A DNA stretch of 64,000 nt from contig NHZP01000039.1 in NCBI GenBank assembly GCA_003313425.1, forward strand, positions 186,001 to 250,000, written 5' to 3'. Positions 11,656-22,247 of this stretch are shown here, piece after piece. Origin of the DNA: Pseudopyrenochaeta lycopersici. Taxonomy: Eukaryota > Ascomycota > Dothideomycetes > Pleosporales > Pseudopyrenochaetaceae. Each line of letters starts with the position of its first letter. The stretch's first letter is position 1. A program made the position numbers and the translations under genes. Below the pieces are notes generated by a model. The model was not told the origin of the DNA, did no database searches, and saw nothing but the letters and a program-made list of their open reading frames with translations.

Positions 11656-13604
11656 CTATAGATATATGATTAATGCCTCTGATGCAGCTACTTCAAAGAC
11701 AGCTTGATCTTTCGATACTGTAGTAAATTCGTACTTGCGATCGCCAACCATTGCACAATCAGTATTAAGAAAGTACTGGCCTGCAGGAGGGAAGGAAAGT
11801 TAGCATTTCGAGAACACATTACGGAATAGACGCAAGATTTCTACTTGACGTACCTCCGATACTTGGATGAGGGCCAGTATTTGTGTCACCCGGTTGGGTT
11901 ATTACCTCGCTCGATGCGGCCGTGAAACGAAGACCCTTGGCTCTCTTCAAGCCGGCTAACCCTGACAGCTTAAAAGTGGCTGTAGTGCGAGTGCTATTCC
12001 CCGAGTAATAGTCTGTATTCAACAAGACTACTTTGATAGGTTTGTTCTTATAGTAAATGACGTATTGGGCATAGGAGGTAGTGCCATCATCTCCAGCAAC
12101 GATCTTATCACCGCCCGCCATTGCCAGAGCGGACATGAAGCCGCCATAGAATGGAGCTTCAACCTGATTGTCGGACCACCAATTGAAGAAGGCTGCAGGG
12201 TCATGAGCAATCTGTCATCCATAATCCGCTTGAATTTGGGGGAAGGTCACCTTGATTTATTGTGCCTTGGTGATAGAATAGGCGTTTGATACCAATGGAG
12301 GTGCTGCGAAGCGAACGATCGAGCGTCACAAGGGCAGCTCCAAAAGTGGCATCCATTTCCTCATCTAAGCCGTGAAAATTGGTCTCGCCTAAATAAGAAA
12401 AAGGCTTCTGGTTAATATACATAGCCTACGAGGTGAATGAGATATAAAAGGAATATGAGATCTGATGCATACCGAGGACGTAATCTCTACCTGAAGCTTT
12501 GGCCGACGCAATCTGACTTATAAAAGTGTCAACATCTGAGACTGTACGGATGTGATTCATCTCGCCCCTAAGTTCAGTACCATCAGAGAGTGCATATAGA
12601 TGCCCACTATAGAGTTTAGTGGCGTCTTTAACAGTTTGATTATACGCAGTGTTGATCAGATAATTTGTGTTTGGCCAGTCGGGTCCGAGGGGAATAGGCG
12701 CAGCATATGATCCGCCTAGGAGAATGGGCTGCTGGCCCGGCCATACATTGATGAATCCTTGGGCCCAGTCGGCATTGCTCTGGCCTTCTTGAGTATAGTT
12801 CCATGGCGCAACTGCAATGGGTTGTTTCCACCTGAGATACACTGATTAAATGTCTTTTGTTAGCTCTGATTGCTTCCAACCTACCGCAATAAATTATGCT
12901 GAAGCGTTATAGGCGGACAGAGAGACGTACGGTCTGGTTCGTTGCCGAGTTCAATAGCATAGATGAATTTCGATGCTCGTTTTCTTGCCTCTAAAATAGC
13001 GGCGAAGGTGTTAGTCCGATTATCTCGCCCGCGGTTGAAGCCTATCAAAGTCAGTCATTATTTACTCCCTTACTATAACGCTGCGAGGGACGGGACGTTA
13101 CCCAAGATGGTTTCGGCACCAAGTTTGGCTATCTTGGAATTAGACCTTCATTGTAGTTTGGTGTTTATATAAGCGCTTACGGATTAGATCAAAGTATCTG
13201 GGACCGAAAGTCAAGTCCATTGGCGCATCTAGGGCATTGTCCACGCTGTAGGAGACATAACCCTCGAGACCGGGGTCGTACGTCGCACGATCCTGTGTGG
13301 TGCCACTAATGCGGATCGGCATCGGCTTCCCGTAGAGGCGTGAGAAGTGCTTCATACACTGCAAGGGCGGAGTAATGTTCGTCATATAGGATGGCCACAT
13401 GAAGAATTCGATCCTGACACAAACGATGGTGAGTCTCGCTAAGGCAACAAGGCGTGGATTAACTTACGACACGCCTATCGGAAAAGGATCAAGTGCTTTT
13501 GCATCCCCCGGTGGTACGATCGGAACAGCATAATTGACGGTGGCAGCGTGGGACACCGCAATGAGCATGCACAAACGAGCTACGTGAGAAGATTGTGAGA
13601 CCAT
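11656..13604 (-). CDS. Secreted GH79 beta-glucuronidase-type glycoside hydrolase
   Basis: Eight exons (13604-13468, 13413-13181, 13128-13102, 13041-12931, 12841-12473, 12388-12251, 12192-11854, 11780-11656) give 492 residues, frame kept throughout. An N-terminal hydrophobic segment (VARLCMLIAVSHAA) is a probable signal peptide. The GH79 landmarks are present: acid/base Glu in IELGNEPD (about residue 167) and nucleophile Glu in LGETNFHG (about residue 293), spaced as in characterised GH79 enzymes. A C-terminal beta-sandwich with YVIYYKNKPIKVVLLNTDYY matches the GH79 C-terminal domain. The family removes beta-linked glucuronic acid or its 4-O-methyl form, for example from arabinogalactan side chains. 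Exon 3 is only 27 nt. The gene sits between two rhamnosidase pseudogenes and appears intact. Exact substrate is not deducible. Confidence 0.92.
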
Positions 13605-14689
13605 GGTAGCTGCAACCGGTGTAGACCAGCTCTTAGATATATGCTAGACTTTAGAAACAGGAATATCGACTCCGCGCGTAGACCATCATTTATAAGTCAG
13701 TGTGATCTTGACTAGCTGGAGTATAGGAGTCGCTATAACCATTTCGGCGCATTTCCCCACACTCTCAAGTGTTTCTTCGAGCGCCCATAGTGCTAAGACT
13801 CTTGTGCGCACATACGTTACCCCGCCCATGAGTAGATCCAGAAAGAAGCCATTTGGCTGATCTATGTCGGGCGAATGCGAAATTGTTACGGCTGAACATA
13901 GCCCGATGTGATGCTGGGACAGCTACACAGATCGGTCGTGTTTCTAGCCTTGAGAGCAGGCTGAAGCACTATAATCCTTCACGGTACGCAAGCAAATGGA
14001 GCCACAGGGCTAACTGCAGCATCTTCGAAGCGCGGAAAAGGTGCAAGGATTTGCCAAGCGTACCCGGGAAAGCGGACGGTGGAAGCTTGCTCCGACCAGG
14101 GAACGCCATCTCGATATCTTTGGATTCCCCGCAACAGTGGCGCAAGTATGGATACATGACAATTCCACATTGTTGTGCCCTGGAACAAATACAGCCGAAT
14201 TGCACCAACTGACCAAATACGAAATACGAGATACGGGAGAAATTTACGCTCGTGTGCAACTTCCAGATGCAAGCGGCTTTTGTTAGTGCGCCTATTTACC
14301 TGCCAGAAGCAACTATATTATGCTATTAAGACTTCTCAAGTCACGCTCTGCCCTGTATATTCGGCTCTATAGATCTAAGTGCGATACGATGCAGGACAAC
14401 TGGTTGTGAGCCAGCTTCTTAATGATGGCATAACAAGCCTGTTAGATTTTCTGAATTGATTGCATTAAATAAAGAACAACTGGATTATTTTAGTCACGTC
14501 TTGTCTCGCTGAGATTATTTATGAGTGCTAGGGAATCAATCTTCAAGCCGGAATTACTTCTACCACAATCTCTGGCTATCATACTCCTATTAGAATTCCC
14601 AATCGTCGTCAATGCGAACTAGAAAAGGGAGACAGTAGTAAGGAACGCGCTTCTATCACCTAAAGATTTTCATTATAATAGACGTGGCA
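13605..14689. other. About 1.1 kb without a supported gene
   Basis: Several overlapping open frames of 70-120 codons exist on both strands between 13850 and 14370, but none shows a recognisable motif, credible signal peptide or splice structure. Base composition is balanced. It may hold further decay products of pseudogene B or its downstream flank. Confidence 0.35.
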
Positions 14690-16212
14690 CTATCCGCCGC
14701 ACATCGAGTGCATGTAAAGATGCCATAATCATAATTGAAGTAACCTTTTCCTAGTTCAAATCTCTAGGTCGCCAATCGATTGCCCTATTCTAACGCAAAT
14801 GAAAGTCCATGTCTTTCATGATTTGCATCGCTTCAGCGCATCCCGAGCTATTAACGTGGCGCACAATGGTCTTCCGGTAACGAACTACGCATCTCTTGTC
14901 TGCTAATAGAAGCTAGTAACAGCAGTAACAAAGTTAAACAAGTAACTAATTAGGCCTGCGATATTGCTATTAATAGGAGATAGAGATGATTTTTGCTAAA
15001 TCTTAGCTATAGGAACAAAGAATTGGGGTGTTAATTAGAAGGACCTAAGTAGGTTAATGGTGTTTTAACGGCATTCAGTGCTATTAGTGCTAACAAAAGT
15101 AGAACCTACAGCAACAGCCAAATCTCTGGCGTATGCTATACGGTCGCGCTTAGAACTATCAACTGTGGTTATATCAGGTTAGTACCTATTAAGATGTCTT
15201 GGAGGAAGGATTCACTGGTCAGGGATGATGAGTACACCTTGATATCCTTCCCCGTAGTTGCAGCCAGGTTGCGGTACGGGGCGGAATGACCGAGTACAGC
15301 ACCCAGCCCAAACGAGCCATAGAAGAACGAAGCCCGAGAGAATTGTAGTACCTTAATCCCGTTCAGACTAACAGCAATCTCCGAACTGTTTATTGGCGTC
15401 TCAACAGTCGTCCAGCTTCGAAGTCACTTCTGAGGATCCGGCGTTGGCATTGATGGATCTGTTTGCAATGTTGCAGAATATTTATACACCGTTGTTAAGC
15501 GTATAGGCGAGGACAAAGAAGGAAAAGCCATTGGGAATAGGCTTAACTTCGAAGGATATCTCGTACTGCGTCAATTCCGCTGCCATTGGAAGTACCTGGG
15601 GTACTTGACTCTGCACAAGGGCTCCCTCAGACGATACCCGCCAAAATAGCGGTATAGAATTCGCTAGAATCTCATTCAATTGAACCGTTCTTGCGCCAAT
15701 GTTCCAGATGTGGTTGGTGTCTTTGTTGGACTATTCGAGGGAACTGTCCATAGCCGCAGCTAATTTAAGCAGATCATCACTCTGCCTCTAGGTTAGTCAT
15801 TATCGAATTGGATGTGGATAAAATTGCATATTTTTACTGTAGGTAAGTGTTCAAGCACAGATTTAGTCTCACTATAAGTGATCACCAGCCTTGGTGTGTC
15901 TCCAGTAGCAGAAACTACTTGAAAAGTGAAAACACGGTCAACAGTAGCCCCATAATCCAGGATATCTACACCAATAAACAAGTTCCTATTCAGAGTTATG
16001 GTGCTATTGAAGCTACGCATAGTGTTGGTTGGGGTTTTTTGAAGATGGTCGACTCGCTTTATATTATGTGACTGTAGGTGTTGAGCACGAACAGCACCAG
16101 CGTACAAAGCATTCGCACAAGCGGACGTCAGCGCCAACGTGAGTGTAAAGATTCGGATCATCAAGTGCGCTGAGGCTTGCGTTGCAAAGTGTGTTGCTGC
16201 TCTTTTATCCAT
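14690..16212 (-). pseudogene. Alpha-L-rhamnosidase-like pseudogene B
   Basis: A paralogue of pseudogene A on the same strand. The start survives: ATG at 16212 (or 16161, giving MIRIFTLTLALTSACANALY, a good signal peptide), followed by FIGVDILDYGATVDRVFTFQ and VVSATGDTPRLVITYSETKS, the N-terminal beta-sandwich. About 150-200 residues are then missing. The copy resumes near 15715 with HIWNIGARTVQLNEILANS, SSEGALVQSQVPQVL and GFSFFVLAYTLNNG, then FFYGSFGLGAVLGHSAPYRN (15350), DSSKRDRIAYARDLAVAVGS (15160), and TPQFFVPIAKI, TAG, QKSSLSPINSNIAGLISYLF (15020-14930). Stops at Gln positions (CAG to TAG) and further stops after TSFY and DA make it non-functional. Similarity fades below about 14880, so the left boundary is approximate. 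Confidence 0.82.
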
Positions 16213-16427
16213 GCTGGTTCAGGAATACCATGATACACCATCTTCGGACAGAGCATAGACAAGATTGATGCGTAAGAGCCACAACGACGCGCTTGTTGTG
16301 GTGCTAAGCGTCATGCATCGTGTAGTGGAAGGTACGAGATACGGTCGCATCAGACGGCATCGTGTCGGCCAATCGGATAAGGAATGCCCGCTTACCGTAA
16401 GTTACAAGAACGGGCATGAATGCCTAG

Positions 16428-16606
16428 TGTCGCAGGCCAAGGCATCATCTCAGGGAACCTGAGGAAGAACTGCATTAGTAATCTTGCCATATAATCTCAG
16501 ACGTGCGGGGTCAGGTTTATAAGAAGACAATACACACACAATACAACTTTTCTGCTCATTATCAATTATTTTGACTTCTCATCATTTTAGCACGTCCAGT
16601 GCGACA
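16428..16606 (+). repeat. 5' LTR of the copia element
   Basis: The repeat begins TGTCGCAGG and ends AGTGCGACA, with TGTCGC and GCGACA as short inverted ends. A TTTATAAG box lies near 16520. It is identical to the 3' copy. Confidence 0.97.
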
Positions 16607-16854
16607 GTTATGAGCCCGGTAGCCCCTTCCTCTGCTACACAGCATCGTCAGCGACAAAATTCGTCGCAGTTACACATTTCTCACGAAAATGATTCTCCTC
16701 ACAGAGCCGACACGACTTTCGGCCGATTGTGCGGAAAAGAGGGGTTGCGAAAAAGCAATACAACAACCCCGCAACGCATTCAAAAATGAAGACTCAGAAA
16801 TTGGCTGAGTTCACACCTTTTCAATAAAAGAAGACGTCACAACAATTTTTCAAG

Positions 16855-19800
16855 ATGTCGATCAAGGATCACAATCTTCCAATGCTTAACTTACGCAACG
16901 ACTAGACTGACTGGATCAACTCGATCGAGGACCTTGCTGTACGAAACGATGTCTGGAACTACTGCGACCCTGAAGGCATCGAAAACTTGGTCTTCACTGT
17001 CACCAAACCACCAGACTCAGCAAGCAAAGACACGATCCAGAAGTACCACAGCCTTCAAGCTATATATGATAGTGAGAGGAAGAAGTATGATAAGGTCTCC
17101 GAGCGCATTGACATCACCGTCTGCCAGGAGTTCAAACAACACTACCTCGGCATCCACACTGTCCGAGGCAAACTCATTGCGCTAGCTGAGAGCATTCAGC
17201 CGACCGCAAAAGACCAGAAACAGAACGTCAGAGCCGAGTTTGAGAAGCTTAAGAAGGGTCATGGCAACACCAGTCTCGACAAGTGGCTCAGTCGATAGCC
17301 TGCTCTCGTTAACAACGCGAAGCGGTATAAGATCGAGAATCTGAGCGAGTCGCAGATATGCGATGCCTTCATTGAAGCCTCTCGCGACATCAATCCTCCG
17401 TTCTATAACTACATGAAGTCTAAAGAAGCACAAGTCAAAAGTGACACATCACTTATCAAAGAGACCGCAGAGGCAATGGCAATAATCTCTAGGGCATTCA
17501 TCACTGCTCTCAATGAGATCAATCCAAACCATTCCAGCACCAGATCTGTGGCAATTGACAACCTAAGTGATTCTAGCTCAGATGAGACCGGCGACGATGC
17601 CAATATCACAATCGTACAGAAGGCACAGAACAAAATCAACAAGACCCTCCGGTCCTACCGTAGGCTAAATCCGACTCTTTCCGACAAGAGAATCACGATA
17701 AGCTTCTGTATTAAGCAGTTTAGGACCATAGCACCGCCAAGCGAAAAGACTGCGAGAGGGCGAGCTGCACACGCCACCCTTCAAGGCAGAAAGCACGGTC
17801 ATGATTTAGACTCTTCGGACGATGGAGATTTACAGCCAAGGCGGAAAAGGCAAAGGGACGACTCTACTCCAACAGTAACCAATTCACCTACAACTCTTCG
17901 CGACTGCGTTTATAGGTTACCCCATAAGTACGCAGACTGTCGATATCTCAATCCATTATGTGCACCATCGGCCTGGACACCAATTGTTCAAGTCCAGTCT
18001 AAAGTCATCAGGGCAATTAAAGGAAGCAAGCGTCTCCGAACAAAGATCGAGAGAAACTTCCTCAGAAATAGGATTGCCTTACCAAAGTTCTAGCCAGCTG
18101 ATACCTCTAAAAATCAACCTGAAAAGGAAACAGGGGAGAACGTCGCCTTAACCTCAACCTCTGCAATGACCGGGTCAAGGGCATCGTTTGCCACATCAAG
18201 GTTTGCGTACAGCACAGCCGCAAAAGACGAGTATGACGACTATTTCCGACTCGATAATTGTGCGGATACACATGTCTGTAATGACCTATCTCGTTTCGCC
18301 GCGTATAAACCATTGCACGACGAAACCATACGGTTCGGTGACACAGACACGCATATTGAAGGGATAGGAAATGTCACAGTCCACGTCGACACTCCGTCAG
18401 GCCCTAGTCTCATTCAACTCGAGAATGTGGCCTATATACCCGGTTTCCATTGGAATCTCATCAACATGGATTCTCTTGAGAAGCAAGGGCTTTTCTTTAA
18501 CACGAGAACATGCTGGATGGAGTACTCAGACGGGTCGAATGCATTCAAAGCAACGAAACACGGCGCATTTCGAGTGGTTGAACCACATATCGAACATGCC
18601 GTCTTCAAAGCAAAGACTCATGCAGAAGCAGCAAAAGCTTTCGCCACAGCAAGGAGGTCACGGACGCCTCAGATTGCTGTAGCATCCATGGATGCCTGGC
18701 ATGCGAGATTGGGACATATCAGGAAGGAGGCTCTCAAGCACGTGCCGCAAGCAGTCGAAGGAGTTGCACTTAGCACTCGCGACTTTCAACGGACCTCAGA
18801 TCTCTGTCCTGAATGCCAACTCGGACAAGCTCATCAACAGATTTCACGAATTCCGATATGGAGAGGAACTTATCCATTCGAGAAAGTTCATCTGGACCTC
18901 ATTCACATGGAGGAAGCATTCAATCTTGATGCATGGGTTGTCCACTTCTACTGTGACCACTCGGCATACCATATTTCCTTTAACATCCCAAACAAAACTC
19001 AAGAAGAACTAGTTTCTGTGACGCAGGAGTTCCTTGCGCTCACAAATGACAGCTGGGGCTTCACCACACGATACATCCAATCAGATGGTGAGAGAGGCCT
19101 AGGCCAAACGTGGAAGGACCTCATAATTATGAAGGGCATCACGTTCAACCCATCTCCACCAGACACTCCAGATCAGAACGGTCCTGCTGAACGTTCTGGG
19201 GGGGTGATCATAGCCATCGCGCGCAAACTTCGTATACAGAGCAGACTACCTCACAAACTCTGGCCGTACCTCGTTGCGCACGCTACTCGACTTCTCAATC
19301 GCATTCCAGTACAGAGGAAACGATAGCAAACGCCTTTTGAGATGGTCCATGGCCGTAAACCAAATCTTGCGTATCTCAAAATCATCGGATCTCTAGCGTA
19401 CGTCCTTATCAAGAATAAAAGGGACCGTCCTGCGAGAGCCAAGCTACAAGAGAAAGCCATCAAAGGCTGGCTTGTCGGGCTAGACGCAACCAATGTCTAC
19501 AAAGTCTGGATCCCACACTTAGATCGTGTTATTAGATCTCGGGATGTGCAAATAGATGAGAAAGTTATGTACGATCCACAGCTCATCACAAGTCTCCCCG
19601 AGTCCGTACACACGCTCTCAATCATCATAAACAAGATTAATTTGGATGAGACTGATGCAGAACCACTTCCAGTCATACAAGACGCAACAGTTTCCAATCC
19701 TGATTTAGTCCAATATGAAGTACCGTCATGGTTCCTTCCTATAACACAATCTCAATCCACACAAATAATTTCCAACGGGACACAAAGTCACGCGGATAGG

Positions 19801-21708
19801 CTACAACCACAGCTATACCCAACTCCAATATCCCTCAAATCGCGTCAACCAAGCACAACAACACAAGCCTTTCCAAGAACAGGGGCAGGCTATCATACAG
19901 TAAACTCAGTTCAGTCACACCTCACTGCACGTCAGGTGCAGAAGCAGGCACGTCGACAAGCCCATGCATTACGACTTGAACGTGCCAAGCTGGGACAACA
20001 AATAGCCCACACCTTCGCATCGGCACGGTCAATCCGTACTCACCGAAGGGACTTAATGCCACCGCCAGACTTTTGGCATCAGCTAAAGCGGCATCCAGAG
20101 AAAGAAGGGTTCAGACGTGCTGCAGACGCTGAGATCAAGTCACTCGAAGAGAAGAAAACTTTTAAACTAGTCGATTACCCAGAGCACAAACAAGTGCTGC
20201 CACTCAAATGGGTTTTCACTTACAAACTTAATAACGCCAGGTACCTTATTCGTCATAAAGCACGAATATGTGTGAGAGGCGATCTCCAACACAACATCAC
20301 CGATGACATCTATGCAGCTACCGGTGCATATCGTAGTTTCCGCATCCTTATGGCACTCGTCTGTGCGTTTAGGCTTCTCTGTCATCAAATTAACTTCAAG
20401 AACGCCTTCGTCAACGCAGATATAGACGACGAGATCTATACTACTTGTCCACCAGGGTATAGAACGCCAGGAAAGGTTTAGAAACTGCTCAAAGCGCTAT
20501 ACAGGCTGCGTAAATCACCAAAGCTATGGTTCGATGAACTTGTATCATTCCTCAAGGGTCTGGGATTCAATCATTGCCCAGATGAGCCATGCATACTTAT
20601 CAACAACGAAACAGGACTCATCTTGTTTCTCTATGTGGATGATCTTCTTGTTATTGCACGACAAGAATGTATTCACCAGATTAACTAATTCAAGACAGCA
20701 GTAAACAAAAAGTACGGGATTAAGGATTTGAGCGAAGCAATATCGTTCCTCAATATCAGGATTCTGAGAGATACCAGAGCTAAAAAGCTTTGGATTTGTC
20801 AAGATAGATACATTGACAAAATCTGTACTAAATTTGGAACAGATCAGTCATTAAGAATAGCTACTACGCCTCTCATCTCGTCATATCGTCCTTAACCTTT
20901 CGAAGGTCAGGCTACGATCCAACAGATCACAGAGATGCAGGAAAAGGTAGGCTCAATACTGTATGCAGCAGTAGTATCAAGACCAGATATCTCCTTTGCA
21001 GCCAGCCAGTTGAGTCAGTTCGCTACAAACCCTTCACCAGAGCATTTGCGGTGCGCAAATCGAGTACTCTCATATCTCCAGGCTACAAAGTACTATGCCA
21101 TCGAGTTCTCGGGCTCTGTGAACCACTCCACAGAAGTAGAGACAGGCGATGATGAAGTGCTACAGTTGTCAAGCGACGCATCGTTCGCGGATGATCCAGA
21201 GACTCGAAAATCCACCCAAGGCTATCTTATGAAGTTGTTTAGTGGACCTATTATGTGGCAGTCGTCCAAACAAAAGACTGTAACCACCTCAACAACTGAA
21301 GCAGAGCTCTTATCGCTATCACACACGGCGAGGGAGACAATAGGTCTATACAGACTGTTTGAGCAGATAGAGTTCAACCCTGAAAACCAACCTCGCATTC
21401 TCTGTGACAATCAACAAACGGTAGGCCTAATCCAGAAAGAGAGACCACAGCTGACATCAAAACTTAAACACGTCGATATCCACAACCTCTGGCTCAGACA
21501 GATTCACAGAGACGGCAAAGTTGCAGTCCAGTGGGTTCCAACCACGGATATGCCTTCGGATGGCTTCACAAAACCCCTCTCAACAGAGAAACATATTCAC
21601 TTTGTACGCCAATTAGGCCTGGTTGATATCTCATCGCGGATTGACCCAGGATATGCATCAGAAGAGGATAGTCCCCAAGCTATTCAGATCTCGTCTGAAA
21701 CAGAGTGA
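16855..21708 (+). pseudogene. Copia gag-pol reading frame with seven nonsense codons
   Basis: One frame of 1,618 codons runs from ATG 16855 to TGA 21706 without any frameshift. It is broken only by TAG at 16903, 17296, 18091, 19324, 20479 and TAA at 20686, 20893. Domains by frame position: gag with a damaged zinc knuckle (CVYRLPHKYADC, second Cys lost), protease LDNCADTHVCND (about 465), integrase HHCC from WHARLGHIRKEAL to CPECQLGQ (615-660) and DQNGPAERSGG, RT with KWVFTYKLNNARYLIRHKA and YVDDLLV (about 1260), RNase H with SSDASFADDPETRKSTQGY and TTSTTEAELLSL (about 1440-1490). Each stop can come from a single CAG/CAA to TAG/TAA or TGG to TAG change; 16903 and 19324 align with Trp-like positions. 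No TGA or indel occurs. The copy cannot make a full polyprotein as read. Confidence 0.95.
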
Positions 21709-21722
21709 AATCTGGGGGGGTG

Positions 21723-21901
21723 TGTCGCAGGCCAAGGCATCATCTCAGGGAACCTGAGGAAGAACTGCATTAGTAATCTTGCCATATAATCTCAGACGTG
21801 CGGGGTCAGGTTTATAAGAAGACAATACACACACAATACAACTTTTCTGCTCATTATCAATTATTTTGACTTCTCATCATTTTAGCACGTCCAGTGCGAC
21901 A
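21723..21901 (+). repeat. 3' LTR of the copia element
   Basis: A 179-bp copy identical to the 5' LTR, directly preceded by a G-rich polypurine tract and followed by the CCTAG duplication. Confidence 0.97.
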
Positions 21902-21906
21902 CCTAG

Positions 21907-22247
21907 CAACCAATCCCCGGTCAAACCATTAAACTTTGACCACCCGTCATCTCGGACATGTATCTGTGTCGAGATTCGATGCTTATGCTTGACTCTCTGT
22001 GGATAATCCCATTGCAAATTTTCTCGAGTCATGTTTCAATGAGCAGGCAGGCATGTGGAGTACCAGGACTATGGCATAGTTAATCAGGATCATCACTCGA
22101 GCAGTGTCGGAGTATGTACGTCCGCTGGGTGTGGGTCTGTTGGCAAGATACTTTTGCGGGATTCCGTGGAACGCATCCGATGGTATAACATATCTCCAAA
22201 CTCAACGGTCGTCCTATGATGCAAACCGCGACACTTGAATCGCAATT
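21907..22247. other. Upstream region of the GH78 gene
   Basis: This is 341 bp between the copia target duplication and the GH78 start codon. No gene is seen. The element has inserted within what is probably promoter or intergenic DNA of the rhamnosidase. Confidence 0.5.

Larger units (their letters stand above)
16428..21901 (+). mobile_element. Full-length Ty1/copia LTR retrotransposon
   Basis: A complete 5,474-bp element is flanked by the 5-bp target duplication CCTAG (16423-16427 and 21902-21906). Its two 179-bp LTRs read identically base for base. The primer-binding site directly after the 5' LTR (GTTATGAGCCCGG, from 16607) is complementary to the anticodon arm of initiator tRNA-Met, the half-tRNA priming known from copia-type elements. 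A G-rich polypurine tract (21714-21720) precedes the 3' LTR. Gene order gag-PR-INT-RT-RH is the copia order. It sits between pseudogene B and the GH78 gene and so splits the carbohydrate cluster. Confidence 0.97.

Noticed and set aside
13853..14372. Several overlapping frames of 65-119 codons
   Set aside because: They overlap in all frames without a motif, and no splice model produces a recognisable protein.
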